From assembly GCF_003339845.1 (NCBI RefSeq), contig NZ_PPTR01000001.1, forward strand, positions 517,272-581,271: a stretch of DNA of 64,000 nucleotides, in the 5' to 3' direction. Below, piece after piece: positions 1 through 7,717 of this stretch. The notes under the pieces were generated by a model that saw nothing but the letters and a program-made list of their open reading frames with translations, did no database searches and was not told where the DNA came from. The position numbers and the translations under genes are program-made. Positions within the stretch are counted from its first letter, which is position 1; every line of letters starts with the position of its first letter. Source of the DNA: Gordonibacter sp. 28C. Its GTDB lineage: Bacteria > Actinomycetota > Coriobacteriia > Coriobacteriales > Eggerthellaceae.

Positions 1-1
1 C

Positions 2-1327
2 ATCACCTCCGAACCGTTCCAGGGCGGCGCCGTGCTCGTGCGCGACGGCCGCATCCGCGATATCGGCACCGTCGATATGCTGAAGCTTCGCTACCCCGAC
101 GAGGAGATCGTCGACTACGGCCTGGCCGCGCTCATGCCCGGCTTGGTCGACCTTCACACCCACTTGGAGAACTCCGTCATGCGCGGCATCGTGCACGACG
201 TGCCCTACACCACGTGGATCACGTCCATGTTGGAGAAGAGCGCGAGGATGGACGTGGGCGATTGGTACGACTCCGCCATCCTGGGCGGCCTCGAGGCGCT
301 TTCGAGCGGCATCACCTGCGTAGCCGACATCACCACCACGGGCGCGGCCTGCACGGCCACGCAGAAGCTGGGCATGCGCTCGGTCATCTACCGCGAGGTG
401 GGCGCCATGGACAAGCGGCGCGTCGACTACGCCATGCGCGTGGCCGAGAACGACATCATGCATTGGCGCGAGGAGGTCGACTCGTCCCGCATCACCATCG
501 GCATGGCGCCGGCCGCCATGTACGCGTGCCACCCCTCCGTGTTCGGCAAGGTGTCCGAGTTCGCCCGCCGCGAGAACGCGCCGGTGGCCATGCACATGGC
601 CGGCAACCGCGAGGAGTACAATTTCATCAAGTACGGCTCGTCGCCGTTCTCGGTTCACACCATGGACCAGAAGCGCGGCTACGTGGAGATCCCGCCGTGG
701 CTGCCCACAGGCACGACGCCCGTGCGCTACGCCCTGAACTGGGGGGCGTTCGAGTCGGACAACGTGCTGGCCATCCACTGCGTGCACGTGGACGACGAGG
801 ACGTGAAGAAGCTCAAGGAATACGACGTGGCCGTGGCCGTGTGCCCGCGCTGCAACGCCCAGCTGGGCATGGGCGTGGCGCCGCTCACGGAGTTCTTGCG
901 CGCCGGCCTGCGCACCGGCATCGGCACCGACTCTCCGGCCGCCACCGACTCCACCGACCTGCTCGCCGAGATGCGCATCGGCATGTTGGTGCAACGCGCC
1001 GTGAACGTGGGCCAGTTCCTGGATTCGGCCACCATGCTGGAGATGGCCACCATCGGCGGCGCCCGCGCGCTCAAGCTGGACGACAAGATAGGCTCGCTCG
1101 ACATCGGCAAGCGCGCCGACATCGTGGCCGTGGACCTGTCCGGCTCGCACCAGACGCCCACGACCGACCCCGTGTCGGCCGTGGTGAACACGTGCAGCGG
1201 GGCCGACGTGCTCATGACCATGGTGGACGGCGTGACGCTGTACGAGAAGAGCAGATGGCACGTGGACGTGGAAGTGGCGAAGAACATCGCCCGCGTCATC
1301 GAAATCCGAGGAAAACTGAGGATGTAG
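2..1327 (+). CDS. Amidohydrolase / metal-dependent deaminase, 5' end outside window
   Basis: The reading frame is open from the first bases of the window, so the start codon lies upstream and about 441 residues are visible. The product belongs to the TRZ/ATZ branch of the amidohydrolase superfamily, cytosolic enzymes that hydrolyse amino groups or halides on purine, pyrimidine or triazine rings; S-adenosylhomocysteine/methylthioadenosine deaminases and guanine deaminases are in this group. Visible metal-site motifs, in order, are DLHTHLE near base 155, MHMAGN near 592, AIHCVH near 770 and GTDSP near 925, the usual HxH...H...H...D ligand series. A C-terminal IGSLDIGKRADIVAVDL segment is the typical small beta domain. 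The substrate cannot be told from sequence. The small membrane gene follows after 4 bases. Confidence 0.85.
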   Translation: MTSEPFQGGAVLVRDGRIRDIGTVDMLKLRYPDEEIVDYGLAALMPGLVDLHTHLENSVMRGIVHDVPYTTWITSMLEKSARMDVGDWYDSAILGGLEALSSGITCVADITTTGAACTATQKLGMRSVIYREVGAMDKRRVDYAMRVAENDIMHWREEVDSSRITIGMAPAAMYACHPSVFGKVSEFARRENAPVAMHMAGNREEYNFIKYGSSPFSVHTMDQKRGYVEIPPWLPTGTTPVRYALNWGAFESDNVLAIHCVHVDDEDVKKLKEYDVAVAVCPRCNAQLGMGVAPLTEFLRAGLRTGIGTDSPAATDSTDLLAEMRIGMLVQRAVNVGQFLDSATMLEMATIGGARALKLDDKIGSLDIGKRADIVAVDLSGSHQTPTTDPVSAVVNTCSGADVLMTMVDGVTLYEKSRWHVDVEVAKNIARVIEIRGKLRM

Positions 1328-1331
1328 GGCA

Positions 1332-1532
1332 ATGGCTAAGCAGCAAAAGTCGGTGGCAAAGCAGAAGAGCGAGCGCATAAAAGCGGCCCAGGAACGCGAG
1401 GCCCGCGCGAAAGAGCAGCGCGAGCGCGCCGCGAGGACGAAGCGGATATTCACGGTGGTCATCTGCGTCATACTCGTGCTGGCTCTGGGCATTCCCACGA
1501 TGGCCCTCATGGTGATGGGCGGCGGATCGTAG
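1332..1532 (+). CDS. Small single-pass membrane protein, unknown function
   Basis: 66 residues. The first 36 are highly charged, rich in Lys, Arg, Glu and Ala, with coiled-coil character (for example ERIKAAQEREARAKEQRERA). A single hydrophobic segment follows at about residues 39-60 and the protein ends in GGGS. The positive N-terminus suggests an N-in orientation. It starts 4 bases after the amidohydrolase stop, so it is probably co-transcribed. I do not recognise a family. Codon use looks like its neighbours, which supports a real gene. Confidence 0.6.
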   Translation: MAKQQKSVAKQKSERIKAAQEREARAKEQRERAARTKRIFTVVICVILVLALGIPTMALMVMGGGS

Positions 1533-1585
1533 GGCGCGGATGCTCCGTCCATTGCGCCGGCTTGAGAAAATCTCGCCGGTTTGTT

Positions 1586-1692
1586 CGTAGGGGCGCTCTC
1601 CAGAGCGCCCGCTCGCGCGGAGCGCGAGAACGCGAGTATCGGCTGCTTTTCCGGCTTCGCCGGAACGGGCGCTCTGGAGAGCCCTTCCTACG
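1586..1692 (+). repeat. REP-like structured intergenic repeat, copy 1
   Basis: A run of hairpins lies in the 316-base gap between the small membrane gene and tatA. A 9-bp stem GGGCGCTCT/AGAGCGCCC (1591-1610) is followed by CTCGCG-type and TTCCGG/CCGGAA stems, and the outer ends CGTAGG and CCTACG pair. The same layout recurs at 4029-4134 with different but still paired stem bases, and partial copies lie at 14648, 31056, 42967 and 63089. No gene is seen in the rest of the gap. A TACTAT at 1782-1787 could be the -10 box of tatA. Confidence 0.75.
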
Positions 1693-1848
1693 AAGGGCGT
1701 GCGCGCCTGCTCGGAGCGCCGTTCAATCCCTTGTTTTTTCTGTAGAGCGCTCGCGGCTGCCTTGCCCGAACGCGTTTGTGCTACTATGAATCGTTGCCGC
1801 GCGGGGCGCGGCTGACACGTTGAGAGACACCGCGCAAAGGGGTTTGCT

Positions 1849-2682
1849 TTGTTTGGTATAGGTCCATTTGAGTTTTTCCTCATCCTGCTGTTCGGGTTCC
1901 TCATCTTCGGACCCGACAAGCTGCCGGCCATGGCGAAGACGCTGGGCAAGGCCATCGCGAAATTCAGGAGCGCTCAAGAGGAGATGAACAAGGTCATCAA
2001 GACGGAAGTCTACGACCCGAACTCCGACGAGCCGTTCAAGAACCCGCTGGACGCCCTGTCAAAGGTGGGCGACACGGCGAAGAACGCCGTGAAGGACGAC
2101 GGGAAGCAGGAGAGCTTCTCGGAGCGCAAAGCCCGCTACGACAAGGAGCGCGCCGCCAAGAAGGCCGAAGAGGCCAAACTGGGCGCCGCTGCCGCGACCA
2201 CGGCCGTCGCCGGTGCCGCGGCGGCGACCGCGGCGAAGCCGGCAGCCGCGACCGCGAAGGACGATGCGACGAAGCCGGCCGATCAGGCTCCGGCGAAGGC
2301 GAAGCCCTCGGCCGACGAGCTGTACGGCACGAAGCCCGTGGCCAAGAAGGCCGCTGCGGCCAAGACGACGGCCGCCGCGACGGCTTCCAAGGCAGGGACC
2401 GATCCCGCAACGGCGAACGCCTCCGCGGATGAGGCCGCGACCGCGAAACCGGTGGCGACCAAGACTGCGGCTGCGAAACCCGCCGCTTCAAAAACCGCGG
2501 CCGCGAAGCCGGCTGCCGCCAAAGCCTCTGCTGCGAAACCCGCCGCCAAGACGGATGCCGAAAAGGCCGCCGCCCGTTCGGCCGCGGCGAAGAAGGCCGC
2601 CGCGACGCGCGCCGCCAAGAAGAAGGCCGCCGAAGAGGCGGCCAAGATCGCGCCCACGACGACGAACGAGAAGGGGGAATAG
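1849..2682 (+). CDS. tatA: Sec-independent translocase subunit TatA/TatB with long Ala/Lys tail
   Basis: Membrane subunit of the twin-arginine translocase, which exports folded proteins. I take TTG at 1849 as the start because AAAGGGG lies just upstream and the family core begins there. Residues 4-22 form the membrane helix, followed by the FGPDKLP hinge and an amphipathic helix (AMAKTLGKAIAKFRSAQEE) typical of TatA/TatB. The family is usually 60-150 residues, but this protein has 277. The extra 200 or so residues are an Ala/Lys/Pro/Thr low-complexity tail. tatC follows after 3 bases. TatA versus TatB cannot be settled; it may serve both roles, as single-TatA systems do. At least five genes here encode twin-arginine signal peptides and are likely clients. 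Confidence 0.9.
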   Translation: MFGIGPFEFFLILLFGFLIFGPDKLPAMAKTLGKAIAKFRSAQEEMNKVIKTEVYDPNSDEPFKNPLDALSKVGDTAKNAVKDDGKQESFSERKARYDKERAAKKAEEAKLGAAAATTAVAGAAAATAAKPAAATAKDDATKPADQAPAKAKPSADELYGTKPVAKKAAAAKTTAAATASKAGTDPATANASADEAATAKPVATKTAAAKPAASKTAAAKPAAAKASAAKPAAKTDAEKAAARSAAAKKAAATRAAKKKAAEEAAKIAPTTTNEKGE

Positions 2683-2685
2683 CTC

Positions 2686-3525
2686 ATGCCTATCGGACCG
2701 GCACGTATGCCCCTGTTCGATCACCTGGGCGAGCTGCGCATGCGCCTCGTTCGCATCGTGGTGTGCCTTGCCATCGCCGTGGTGGTGTTCTACATGGCCA
2801 CGCCCACGATCAGCCAGTTTCTGCTCCAGCCCATCGCTCCATATCTGCCGGAAGGCGTTGATGGCTTGTTGGCAGGTACGATCGTACTCGATCCATTCGA
2901 GGCGTTTGCCACGCGCTTCAAGATATCCATTTGGACCTCTGTTGTCGCCTGCTCTCCAATCATCCTGTGGCAGATCCTCGCATTCTTCTTGCCGGCGCTC
3001 AAGCCCAAAGAGCGCAAGTGGTTCGTTCCCACGTTCTGCTCCGCCGTTGCCCTGTTTGTTTTCGGCACGGTATTTTGCTATCTGGTCATCCTCAGCCCGG
3101 CGTTCCAGTGGCTGACGGAGCAGGCGGCAGGTTTGGGCGAAGTGGTGCCGAGGGCATCGTCCTATATCGACATGATCATCAAGTTCGAGATAGGCTTCGG
3201 TTTCGCCTTCGAACTCCCCCTGATCGTGTTCTACCTGGTTATCTTCGACATTATTCCCTACAAGAAGCTGCGAGGAGCGTGGCGCACGGTTTACGTCGCG
3301 CTCATGGTCATCTCGGCCATGGTGACGCCCGACGCCTCGCCCGTCACCATGCTGCTCATGTTTGCCGCTTTGGTGGTGCTGTACGAGGGCAGCCTTCTCA
3401 TCTCGCGCATCGTGCTGGGCAAGCGCATCAAGAAGCAGAACGCGGACCTCGAACGCGAAGAGGCCGAGGAAAAAGAGTACGAGAAGGAACGCGCGATAAA
3501 GAAGGCGAAAAAGGCTAAAGAGTAG
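2686..3525 (+). CDS. tatC: Sec-independent protein translocase TatC
   Basis: Multi-spanning core of the Tat translocase that recognises twin-arginine signal peptides. It has 279 residues and six predicted membrane helices. The N-terminal HLGELRMRLVR and the first periplasmic loop are typical, and PALKPKERKWF matches the conserved TatC segment. A charged tail rich in Lys and Glu follows the last helix. The ATG at 2686 has a purine-rich ribosome site (GAGAAGGGGG) ending about 8 bases upstream; an internal ATG at 2707 (MPLFDHLGELR) is the other plausible start and looks more like textbook TatC N-termini. It forms an operon with tatA and ends at a strong terminator. Confidence 0.95.
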   Translation: MPIGPARMPLFDHLGELRMRLVRIVVCLAIAVVVFYMATPTISQFLLQPIAPYLPEGVDGLLAGTIVLDPFEAFATRFKISIWTSVVACSPIILWQILAFFLPALKPKERKWFVPTFCSAVALFVFGTVFCYLVILSPAFQWLTEQAAGLGEVVPRASSYIDMIIKFEIGFGFAFELPLIVFYLVIFDIIPYKKLRGAWRTVYVALMVISAMVTPDASPVTMLLMFAALVVLYEGSLLISRIVLGKRIKKQNADLEREEAEEKEYEKERAIKKAKKAKE

Positions 3526-3540
3526 CCGAGCCGATCACCG

Positions 3541-3569
3541 GGGTCCGCCGAATCGGCGGGCCCTTTTTC
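3541..3569 (+). terminator. Rho-independent terminator after tatC
   Basis: A 10-bp stem GGGTCCGCCG / CGGCGGGCCC with loop AAT (one G-T pair) is followed by TTTTT. It ends the tatA-tatC unit and separates it from hypA. Confidence 0.9.
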
Positions 3570-3583
3570 GTTGAAGGAGCATC

Positions 3584-3976
3584 ATGCATGAATTGGGCAT
3601 CATGACAGGCGTTTTGGACGCCGTTGAAACGTCCGCCAAGCAGGCCGGCGCCGACAAGGTGCTCAAGGTGAGCCTGTCGGTGGGCGAGATGACCGAGGCC
3701 ATCGAGGACGCGCTGCGCTTCGCCTTCGAGGCGCTGACGGAGCAAGGGGAGTACGCGCTGTGCGCAGGCGCCGAGCTGGACATCACCATGGTGCGCCCGC
3801 GGAGCCGCTGCCTGGAATGCGGTGCGGAGTACGAGCACGATCGCTTCCACATGCTCTGCCCCGAATGCGAGAGCTTCGCCACCGAGCTCATAGCCGGCCG
3901 CGAGATGCAGATCGACTCGATCGAGGTGGATATTCCCGACGACGAGGAAGAGCAAGAAGCGCAGCCGGATGAGTAG
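3584..3976 (+). CDS. hypA: Hydrogenase maturation nickel metallochaperone HypA
   Basis: HypA delivers nickel, together with HypB, to the large subunit of NiFe hydrogenases. It has 130 residues. The mature N-terminus Met-His-Glu (MHELGIM) supplies the nickel-binding His2, which fixes the start at 3584; GAAGGAG precedes it. The zinc site is two CxxC pairs, CLEC and CPEC, separated by 17 residues. A short acidic tail (DDEEEQE) is added. hypB lies 189 bases downstream beyond a structured repeat, so the pair are neighbours but may not share one unbroken transcript. No hydrogenase structural gene is in the window. Confidence 0.95.
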   Translation: MHELGIMTGVLDAVETSAKQAGADKVLKVSLSVGEMTEAIEDALRFAFEALTEQGEYALCAGAELDITMVRPRSRCLECGAEYEHDRFHMLCPECESFATELIAGREMQIDSIEVDIPDDEEEQEAQPDE

Positions 3977-4028
3977 ACGCTACCGGCCGGGGCTAGCGCC
4001 GCTGGTCGGACAGACGCCGCTGGCCGAC

Positions 4029-4134
4029 CGTAGGGGCGATCTCCTGATCGCCCGCTCGCGCGAAGCGCGAAAATCAACCGGGAGCTGCGTTTTCCGCCTG
4101 CGGCGGAACGGGCGATCAGAAGATCGCCCCTACG
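4029..4134 (+). repeat. REP-like structured repeat, copy 2 (between hypA and hypB)
   Basis: A perfect 14-bp outer inverted repeat, CGTAGGGGCGATCT (4029-4042) with AGATCGCCCCTACG (4121-4134), encloses smaller stems: GGGCGATC/GATCGCCC, CTCGCG/CGCGA and TTCCGCC/GGCGGAA. It has the same architecture as 1586-1692 with changed, still-paired stem bases. It could limit read-through between hypA and hypB. Confidence 0.8.
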
Positions 4135-4165
4135 GAAAGACGTGCGAGCAGGAAGGACCAGCATT

Positions 4166-4816
4166 ATGCAGATAGACATGAAGCAACCCATCCTCGACAA
4201 GAACGACCAGCTGGCATCGGAGCTGCGCGCGCGGTTCGCGGAGAACCGCGTGTTCGTGCTCGACCTTCTGGCCAGCCCCGGGTCGGGCAAGACGTCCACC
4301 ATCCTGGCCACCATCGACGCGCTGCGCGACGAGTTCAACATCGCCGTCATCGAGGGCGACATCGCCAGCAACGTGGACGCCGAGAAGATAAAGGCCCAGG
4401 GCATTCCCGCCGTGCAGATCAACACCGGCGGCGCATGCCATCTGGAAAGCGCCATGCTCAAGCGCGCCGTGGACGTGCTGGATTTGGAGCGTCTCGACCT
4501 CATCATCGTGGAGAACGTGGGCAACCTCGTGTGCCCCACCGACTTCGATTTGGGCGAGAACGCCAAGGTCATGATACTGTCTGTGCCCGAGGGCGACGAC
4601 AAGCCGCTCAAGTACCCTGGCGTGTTCCAAGTGGCCGAGGCCGTGGTGCTGAACAAGGTGGACACCATGCCCGTGTTCAACTTCGACCGCGAGGCGTTCG
4701 AGTCGGCCGTTCACCAGCTGAACCCCCAAGCGCCCATCTTCCCCATCGCCGCCACGAAGGGCGACGGCGTGGAGGCGTGGGCCGAGTGGCTGGCCGACCG
4801 GATTCGGGCTTTGTAG
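4166..4816 (+). CDS. hypB: Hydrogenase nickel incorporation GTPase HypB
   Basis: G3E-family GTPase that drives nickel insertion into NiFe hydrogenase with HypA. I use ATG at 4166, since AGGAAGG sits 10 bases upstream and the frame upstream is not conserved; this gives 216 residues. The P-loop is ASPGSGKT near residues 33-40. The nickel/zinc site typical of the GTPase domain is seen as GGACHLES. The guanine-specificity motif is NKVD. The N-terminal cysteine motif of some HypB proteins is absent, so only the G-domain metal site remains. Confidence 0.95.
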   Translation: MQIDMKQPILDKNDQLASELRARFAENRVFVLDLLASPGSGKTSTILATIDALRDEFNIAVIEGDIASNVDAEKIKAQGIPAVQINTGGACHLESAMLKRAVDVLDLERLDLIIVENVGNLVCPTDFDLGENAKVMILSVPEGDDKPLKYPGVFQVAEAVVLNKVDTMPVFNFDREAFESAVHQLNPQAPIFPIAATKGDGVEAWAEWLADRIRAL

Positions 4817-4964
4817 AAGCCGCACCGACCACGGTTGGCCGCGAATCTGCCGGTTGCCCGCAGGGGCAGGCAACCGGCCTCGCTTCGATAGGGGCGTTAA
4901 TCGCGGCGAAACAATGGGCGTTCATACTGGGCGCAACGGTTGGCGCGAGCGAAAGGGCTGGCAG

Positions 4965-5783
4965 ATGCAAACAAACGAGCGATACCGCCTCTGCGTTGAG
5001 GCGCTGCGGGACTATGCGGGAAACGCCGGGTTCTCCGACGTGGTCATCGGCCTTTCGGGCGGCATGGACTCCAGCATCGTGGCCGTGATGAGCGTGGACG
5101 CGTTCGGCGCCGACCATGTGCACGGCGTGCTGCTTCCCGGCCCCTATTCCAGCGACCACTCCTTCGACGACGCGCGCGAGCTGGCGGGCAACCTGGGCGT
5201 CGAGACGAGCGTCGTGTCCATCTGCGAGCCGTACGAGGCGTTCGAGCGCGTGCTCGCGCGTGCGTGCGGCGGCGAGCTCGCGGGGCTGGCGGCCGAGAAC
5301 ACGCAGGCGCGCTGCCGCATGGTGTGCCTCATGGCGCTGTCGAACGAGCACGGTTGGATGCTGGTGAACACCGGCAACAAGAGCGAGGCCATGATGGGGT
5401 ACTCCACGCTCTACGGCGACACGGCCGGCGCCTTCGCCCCCATCGGCGGGTTGTACAAGACCGACGTGTACGACGTGGCGCGCTGGCGCAACGAGCAGGC
5501 CGTATCGGCCGGTGCCGTGCCGCCCGTGCCCGAGCGCGTGTTCACGAAACCTCCCAGCGCCGAGCTCTCGCCCGACCAGGAGGACGAGAAGAGCATGGGT
5601 ATCGACTACCCCACGTTGGACGCGCTGCTGCGCGCCCATATCGAGCGCGGCCTGGACGCTCGAGAGCTCGTATCCGAGGGCTTCGACGCCGCCACGGTCG
5701 AGCGCGTGCTGTCCACCGTGCAGGCCACCGCCTTCAAGCGTGCGATGGAGCCCCCGTTCCCCGACGCCGCGTTCTACGCGTAG
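4965..5783 (+). CDS. nadE: NH3-dependent NAD+ synthetase
   Basis: Catalyses the last step of NAD synthesis: deamido-NAD plus ATP and ammonia gives NAD. It has 272 residues from ATG 4965, the usual length for the ammonia-dependent form without a glutaminase domain. GAAAGGG lies 8 bases before the start, and the frame upstream of it is not family-like. The adenylation P-loop is LSGGMDSS near residues 29-36. Other conserved parts are NTGNKSE, GDTAGAFAPIGGLYKTDVY and the C-terminal KPPSAELSPDQEDE. It seems to be a single gene. The flavoprotein gene downstream has its own ribosome site. Confidence 0.93.
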   Translation: MQTNERYRLCVEALRDYAGNAGFSDVVIGLSGGMDSSIVAVMSVDAFGADHVHGVLLPGPYSSDHSFDDARELAGNLGVETSVVSICEPYEAFERVLARACGGELAGLAAENTQARCRMVCLMALSNEHGWMLVNTGNKSEAMMGYSTLYGDTAGAFAPIGGLYKTDVYDVARWRNEQAVSAGAVPPVPERVFTKPPSAELSPDQEDEKSMGIDYPTLDALLRAHIERGLDARELVSEGFDAATVERVLSTVQATAFKRAMEPPFPDAAFYA

Positions 5784-5954
5784 CGGCTTGCCCCTGCGGT
5801 CAACCGACGAAGGCCACGGCAAAAGCCGACCGCTCATCCAACTATGCGAAGATTGCGTGACGCGACCGCGCGCCCTGCGGCGCGGGGCCTTGCGGTCACT
5901 ATACTCGGCGCATCACGTAAACGCCATGCGAGTGCGCAAAGGAGCGGCCGTCTC

Positions 5955-7466
5955 ATGGAACGCCGGGCATTCTTCAAGCTGATAGGCGCGGGCGCCGTCA
6001 TCGCGGCCGGCGGCACCATCGCGGCTTGCTCGTCGAGCGGCGGCATGTCGTCGCCGTTGGCTCCCGCCGCCGCGACGGACGCCGGGCCGCATGTGGCCGA
6101 CGACCCCGACGTCGGCTTCGCGTCCGAGGTGGACGTGCTCGTGGTGGGCAGCGGCATAGCGGGGCTCTCCGCGGCCATGGCCCCGCTGGAAGCTCATCGT
6201 TCGGTCATGATCGCGGAGAAGCTGGAGCTGCTGGGCGGTGAGAGCTATTCCGCCACCGGCGTCATGCACGTTTCGGGCAGCGCGCTGCAGAAGCAGGCGG
6301 GCATCGCCACCACGGCCGAGCAGGCGTGGGACGAGCGCAAGCAGGAGTACGCCGACGCCGGCGTCACCGATCTCGACTTCGCCAAGCGGCTGTTCGTGAC
6401 CACGCCGGAGTGGGTGGACCGCCTGGTGGACGAGTACGGCGCGCAGTTCGAGAACCCGTCCGACTACGTGAAGGCGGGCTCCTCGGAGGGCGTGCTGCTG
6501 CCGAAGCGCGGCTTGGGCGACATGGAGAGCGTCATGACGCCGCTGCGCGACGGGCTCTCCGCGAAAGGCGCCGCGTTCTCCACGGGGCTGCGCGCCTCGG
6601 CCTTCGTGGTCGACGAGTCCGGCGCGGTGTGCGGCGTGCGCTTCCGCGACGTGAAGACGAACGCCGTCACCGACGTGCGCGCCCGCGTCGTGGTGGTGGC
6701 CACCGGCGGGTTCGCCAGCAGCCAGCCGCTCGTGCACGCCAACGTGCCGTCGCAGGAGCGCATCGGCTGCTACACCACGGCTTCCATGGGCGAGGGCCAG
6801 CTGCTGTGCGCGTATCTGGGAGGCCAGCTGGCCGACATGAACAAGGCGGCGCCCCTCACGAGCGACCTTCCTCAGGCCGCGGCATGGGGGTTGTTCGGCC
6901 CCGTGCTCATCGTGGACGCGCTCGGCCGTCGCTTCGCGCGCGAGGACGATCTGAACGCGGCGGCCGACGCCTGCGTGGCCGACGATCGGGGATACTGGTG
7001 GACGGTGTTCGGCAAGGGGCTGTCCAGCGGGGCCCAGGCGCGCAGCATCGCGCAGGTCACCACGAAGAACGCCAAGCGCATGGTGGGGCCGTTCGACGAC
7101 GTGGAGGCCCTGGTCGGCGGAATGGGCCTGCCTGCCGACGCGCTCAAGGCCACGTTCGACGGCTACGGTGCTCTCGTGGACGCCGGCAAGGACGCCGATT
7201 TCGGCCGCACGGCGTTCCTCCAGAAGATCGAGCCGCCGTTCTACGCGCTCAAGCAGTTCCCCGTGCGCTACAAGACGCGCGGAGGCGTGCGGACCGACGC
7301 CGACGGACGACTGCTCAACGCCACGGGGTCGGCCATCGCCAACGTGTACTGCTGCGGGTCGGTGGCGGCGGGCAGCGTGGAGGGGCTGGCCACGAACGGG
7401 GCGTTCGGCCTCATCGTGGGGCGCGCCGTGGCGAAGGCGCTCGACGAGCGGGATGCGGAGAAATAG
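5955..7466 (+). CDS. Tat-exported FAD-dependent reductase (fumarate reductase/flavocytochrome c flavoprotein family), paralog 1
   Basis: 503 residues from ATG 5955, with AAAGGAG 10 bases upstream and a TATACT at 5900-5905. The twin-arginine signal (RR at 3-4, ERRAFFK) leads to a lipobox IAAC with Cys25, so an exported lipoprotein is predicted. The FAD-binding motif is VLVVGSGIAGLSAAM, and a second dinucleotide-family motif is VVVATGGFA. The fold is that of soluble fumarate and urocanate reductases. The fumarate-site pattern HTMGG is replaced by YKTRGG, and the C-terminal Arg is not in its usual context, so fumarate is unlikely. No haem motif is present, so electrons must come from a partner. 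It is closely related to the convergent gene at 7718-9217. The physiological substrate is unknown. Confidence 0.85.
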   Translation: MERRAFFKLIGAGAVIAAGGTIAACSSSGGMSSPLAPAAATDAGPHVADDPDVGFASEVDVLVVGSGIAGLSAAMAPLEAHRSVMIAEKLELLGGESYSATGVMHVSGSALQKQAGIATTAEQAWDERKQEYADAGVTDLDFAKRLFVTTPEWVDRLVDEYGAQFENPSDYVKAGSSEGVLLPKRGLGDMESVMTPLRDGLSAKGAAFSTGLRASAFVVDESGAVCGVRFRDVKTNAVTDVRARVVVVATGGFASSQPLVHANVPSQERIGCYTTASMGEGQLLCAYLGGQLADMNKAAPLTSDLPQAAAWGLFGPVLIVDALGRRFAREDDLNAAADACVADDRGYWWTVFGKGLSSGAQARSIAQVTTKNAKRMVGPFDDVEALVGGMGLPADALKATFDGYGALVDAGKDADFGRTAFLQKIEPPFYALKQFPVRYKTRGGVRTDADGRLLNATGSAIANVYCCGSVAAGSVEGLATNGAFGLIVGRAVAKALDERDAEK

Positions 7467-7483
7467 CTTTCGACCTGCGGGGC

Positions 7484-7602
7484 GGTCGCGACTGCGGCGG
7501 AGAGGCCCGCTGCTCGGACAGTCCTGAGCTCGCGCGAACAGCCCGTTGGGCTGTTCGGCTCGTGCGGAACTCGCATCGGGCCTCTCCGCCGCAGTCGCGA
7601 CC
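7484..7602 (+). repeat. Nested 26-bp inverted repeat between convergent reductase paralogs
   Basis: The perfect outer arms are 7484-7509 (GGTCGCGACTGCGGCGGAGA onward) and 7577-7602. An inner perfect hairpin, CGAACAGCCC (7535-7544) with GGGCTGTTCG (7548-7557), sits between them. It follows the stop of paralog 1 by 18 bases. It may act as a bidirectional terminator or be a small mobile palindrome. No coding frame is credible in 7467-7717. Confidence 0.75.
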
Positions 7603-7658
7603 TTGCCGTTGACGAAGGCGATCTAGGGAAGTCCCGCTCGGTCGGCTGGAAGATGGAC

Positions 7659-7688
7659 GGGGCCCCGGCAGAAACGCCAGGGCCCCGT
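7659..7688 (-). terminator. Candidate terminator hairpin for the minus-strand reductase
   Basis: GGGGCCCCGG (7659-7668) pairs with CCAGGGCCCC (7679-7688) with one mismatch and a 10-base loop. It lies about 30 bases beyond the stop of the minus-strand reductase. There is no clear T-run, so termination is a guess. Confidence 0.45.
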
Positions 7689-7717
7689 TGAGGAGGGGGG
7701 AAGGAGGGGCTCTCGCG

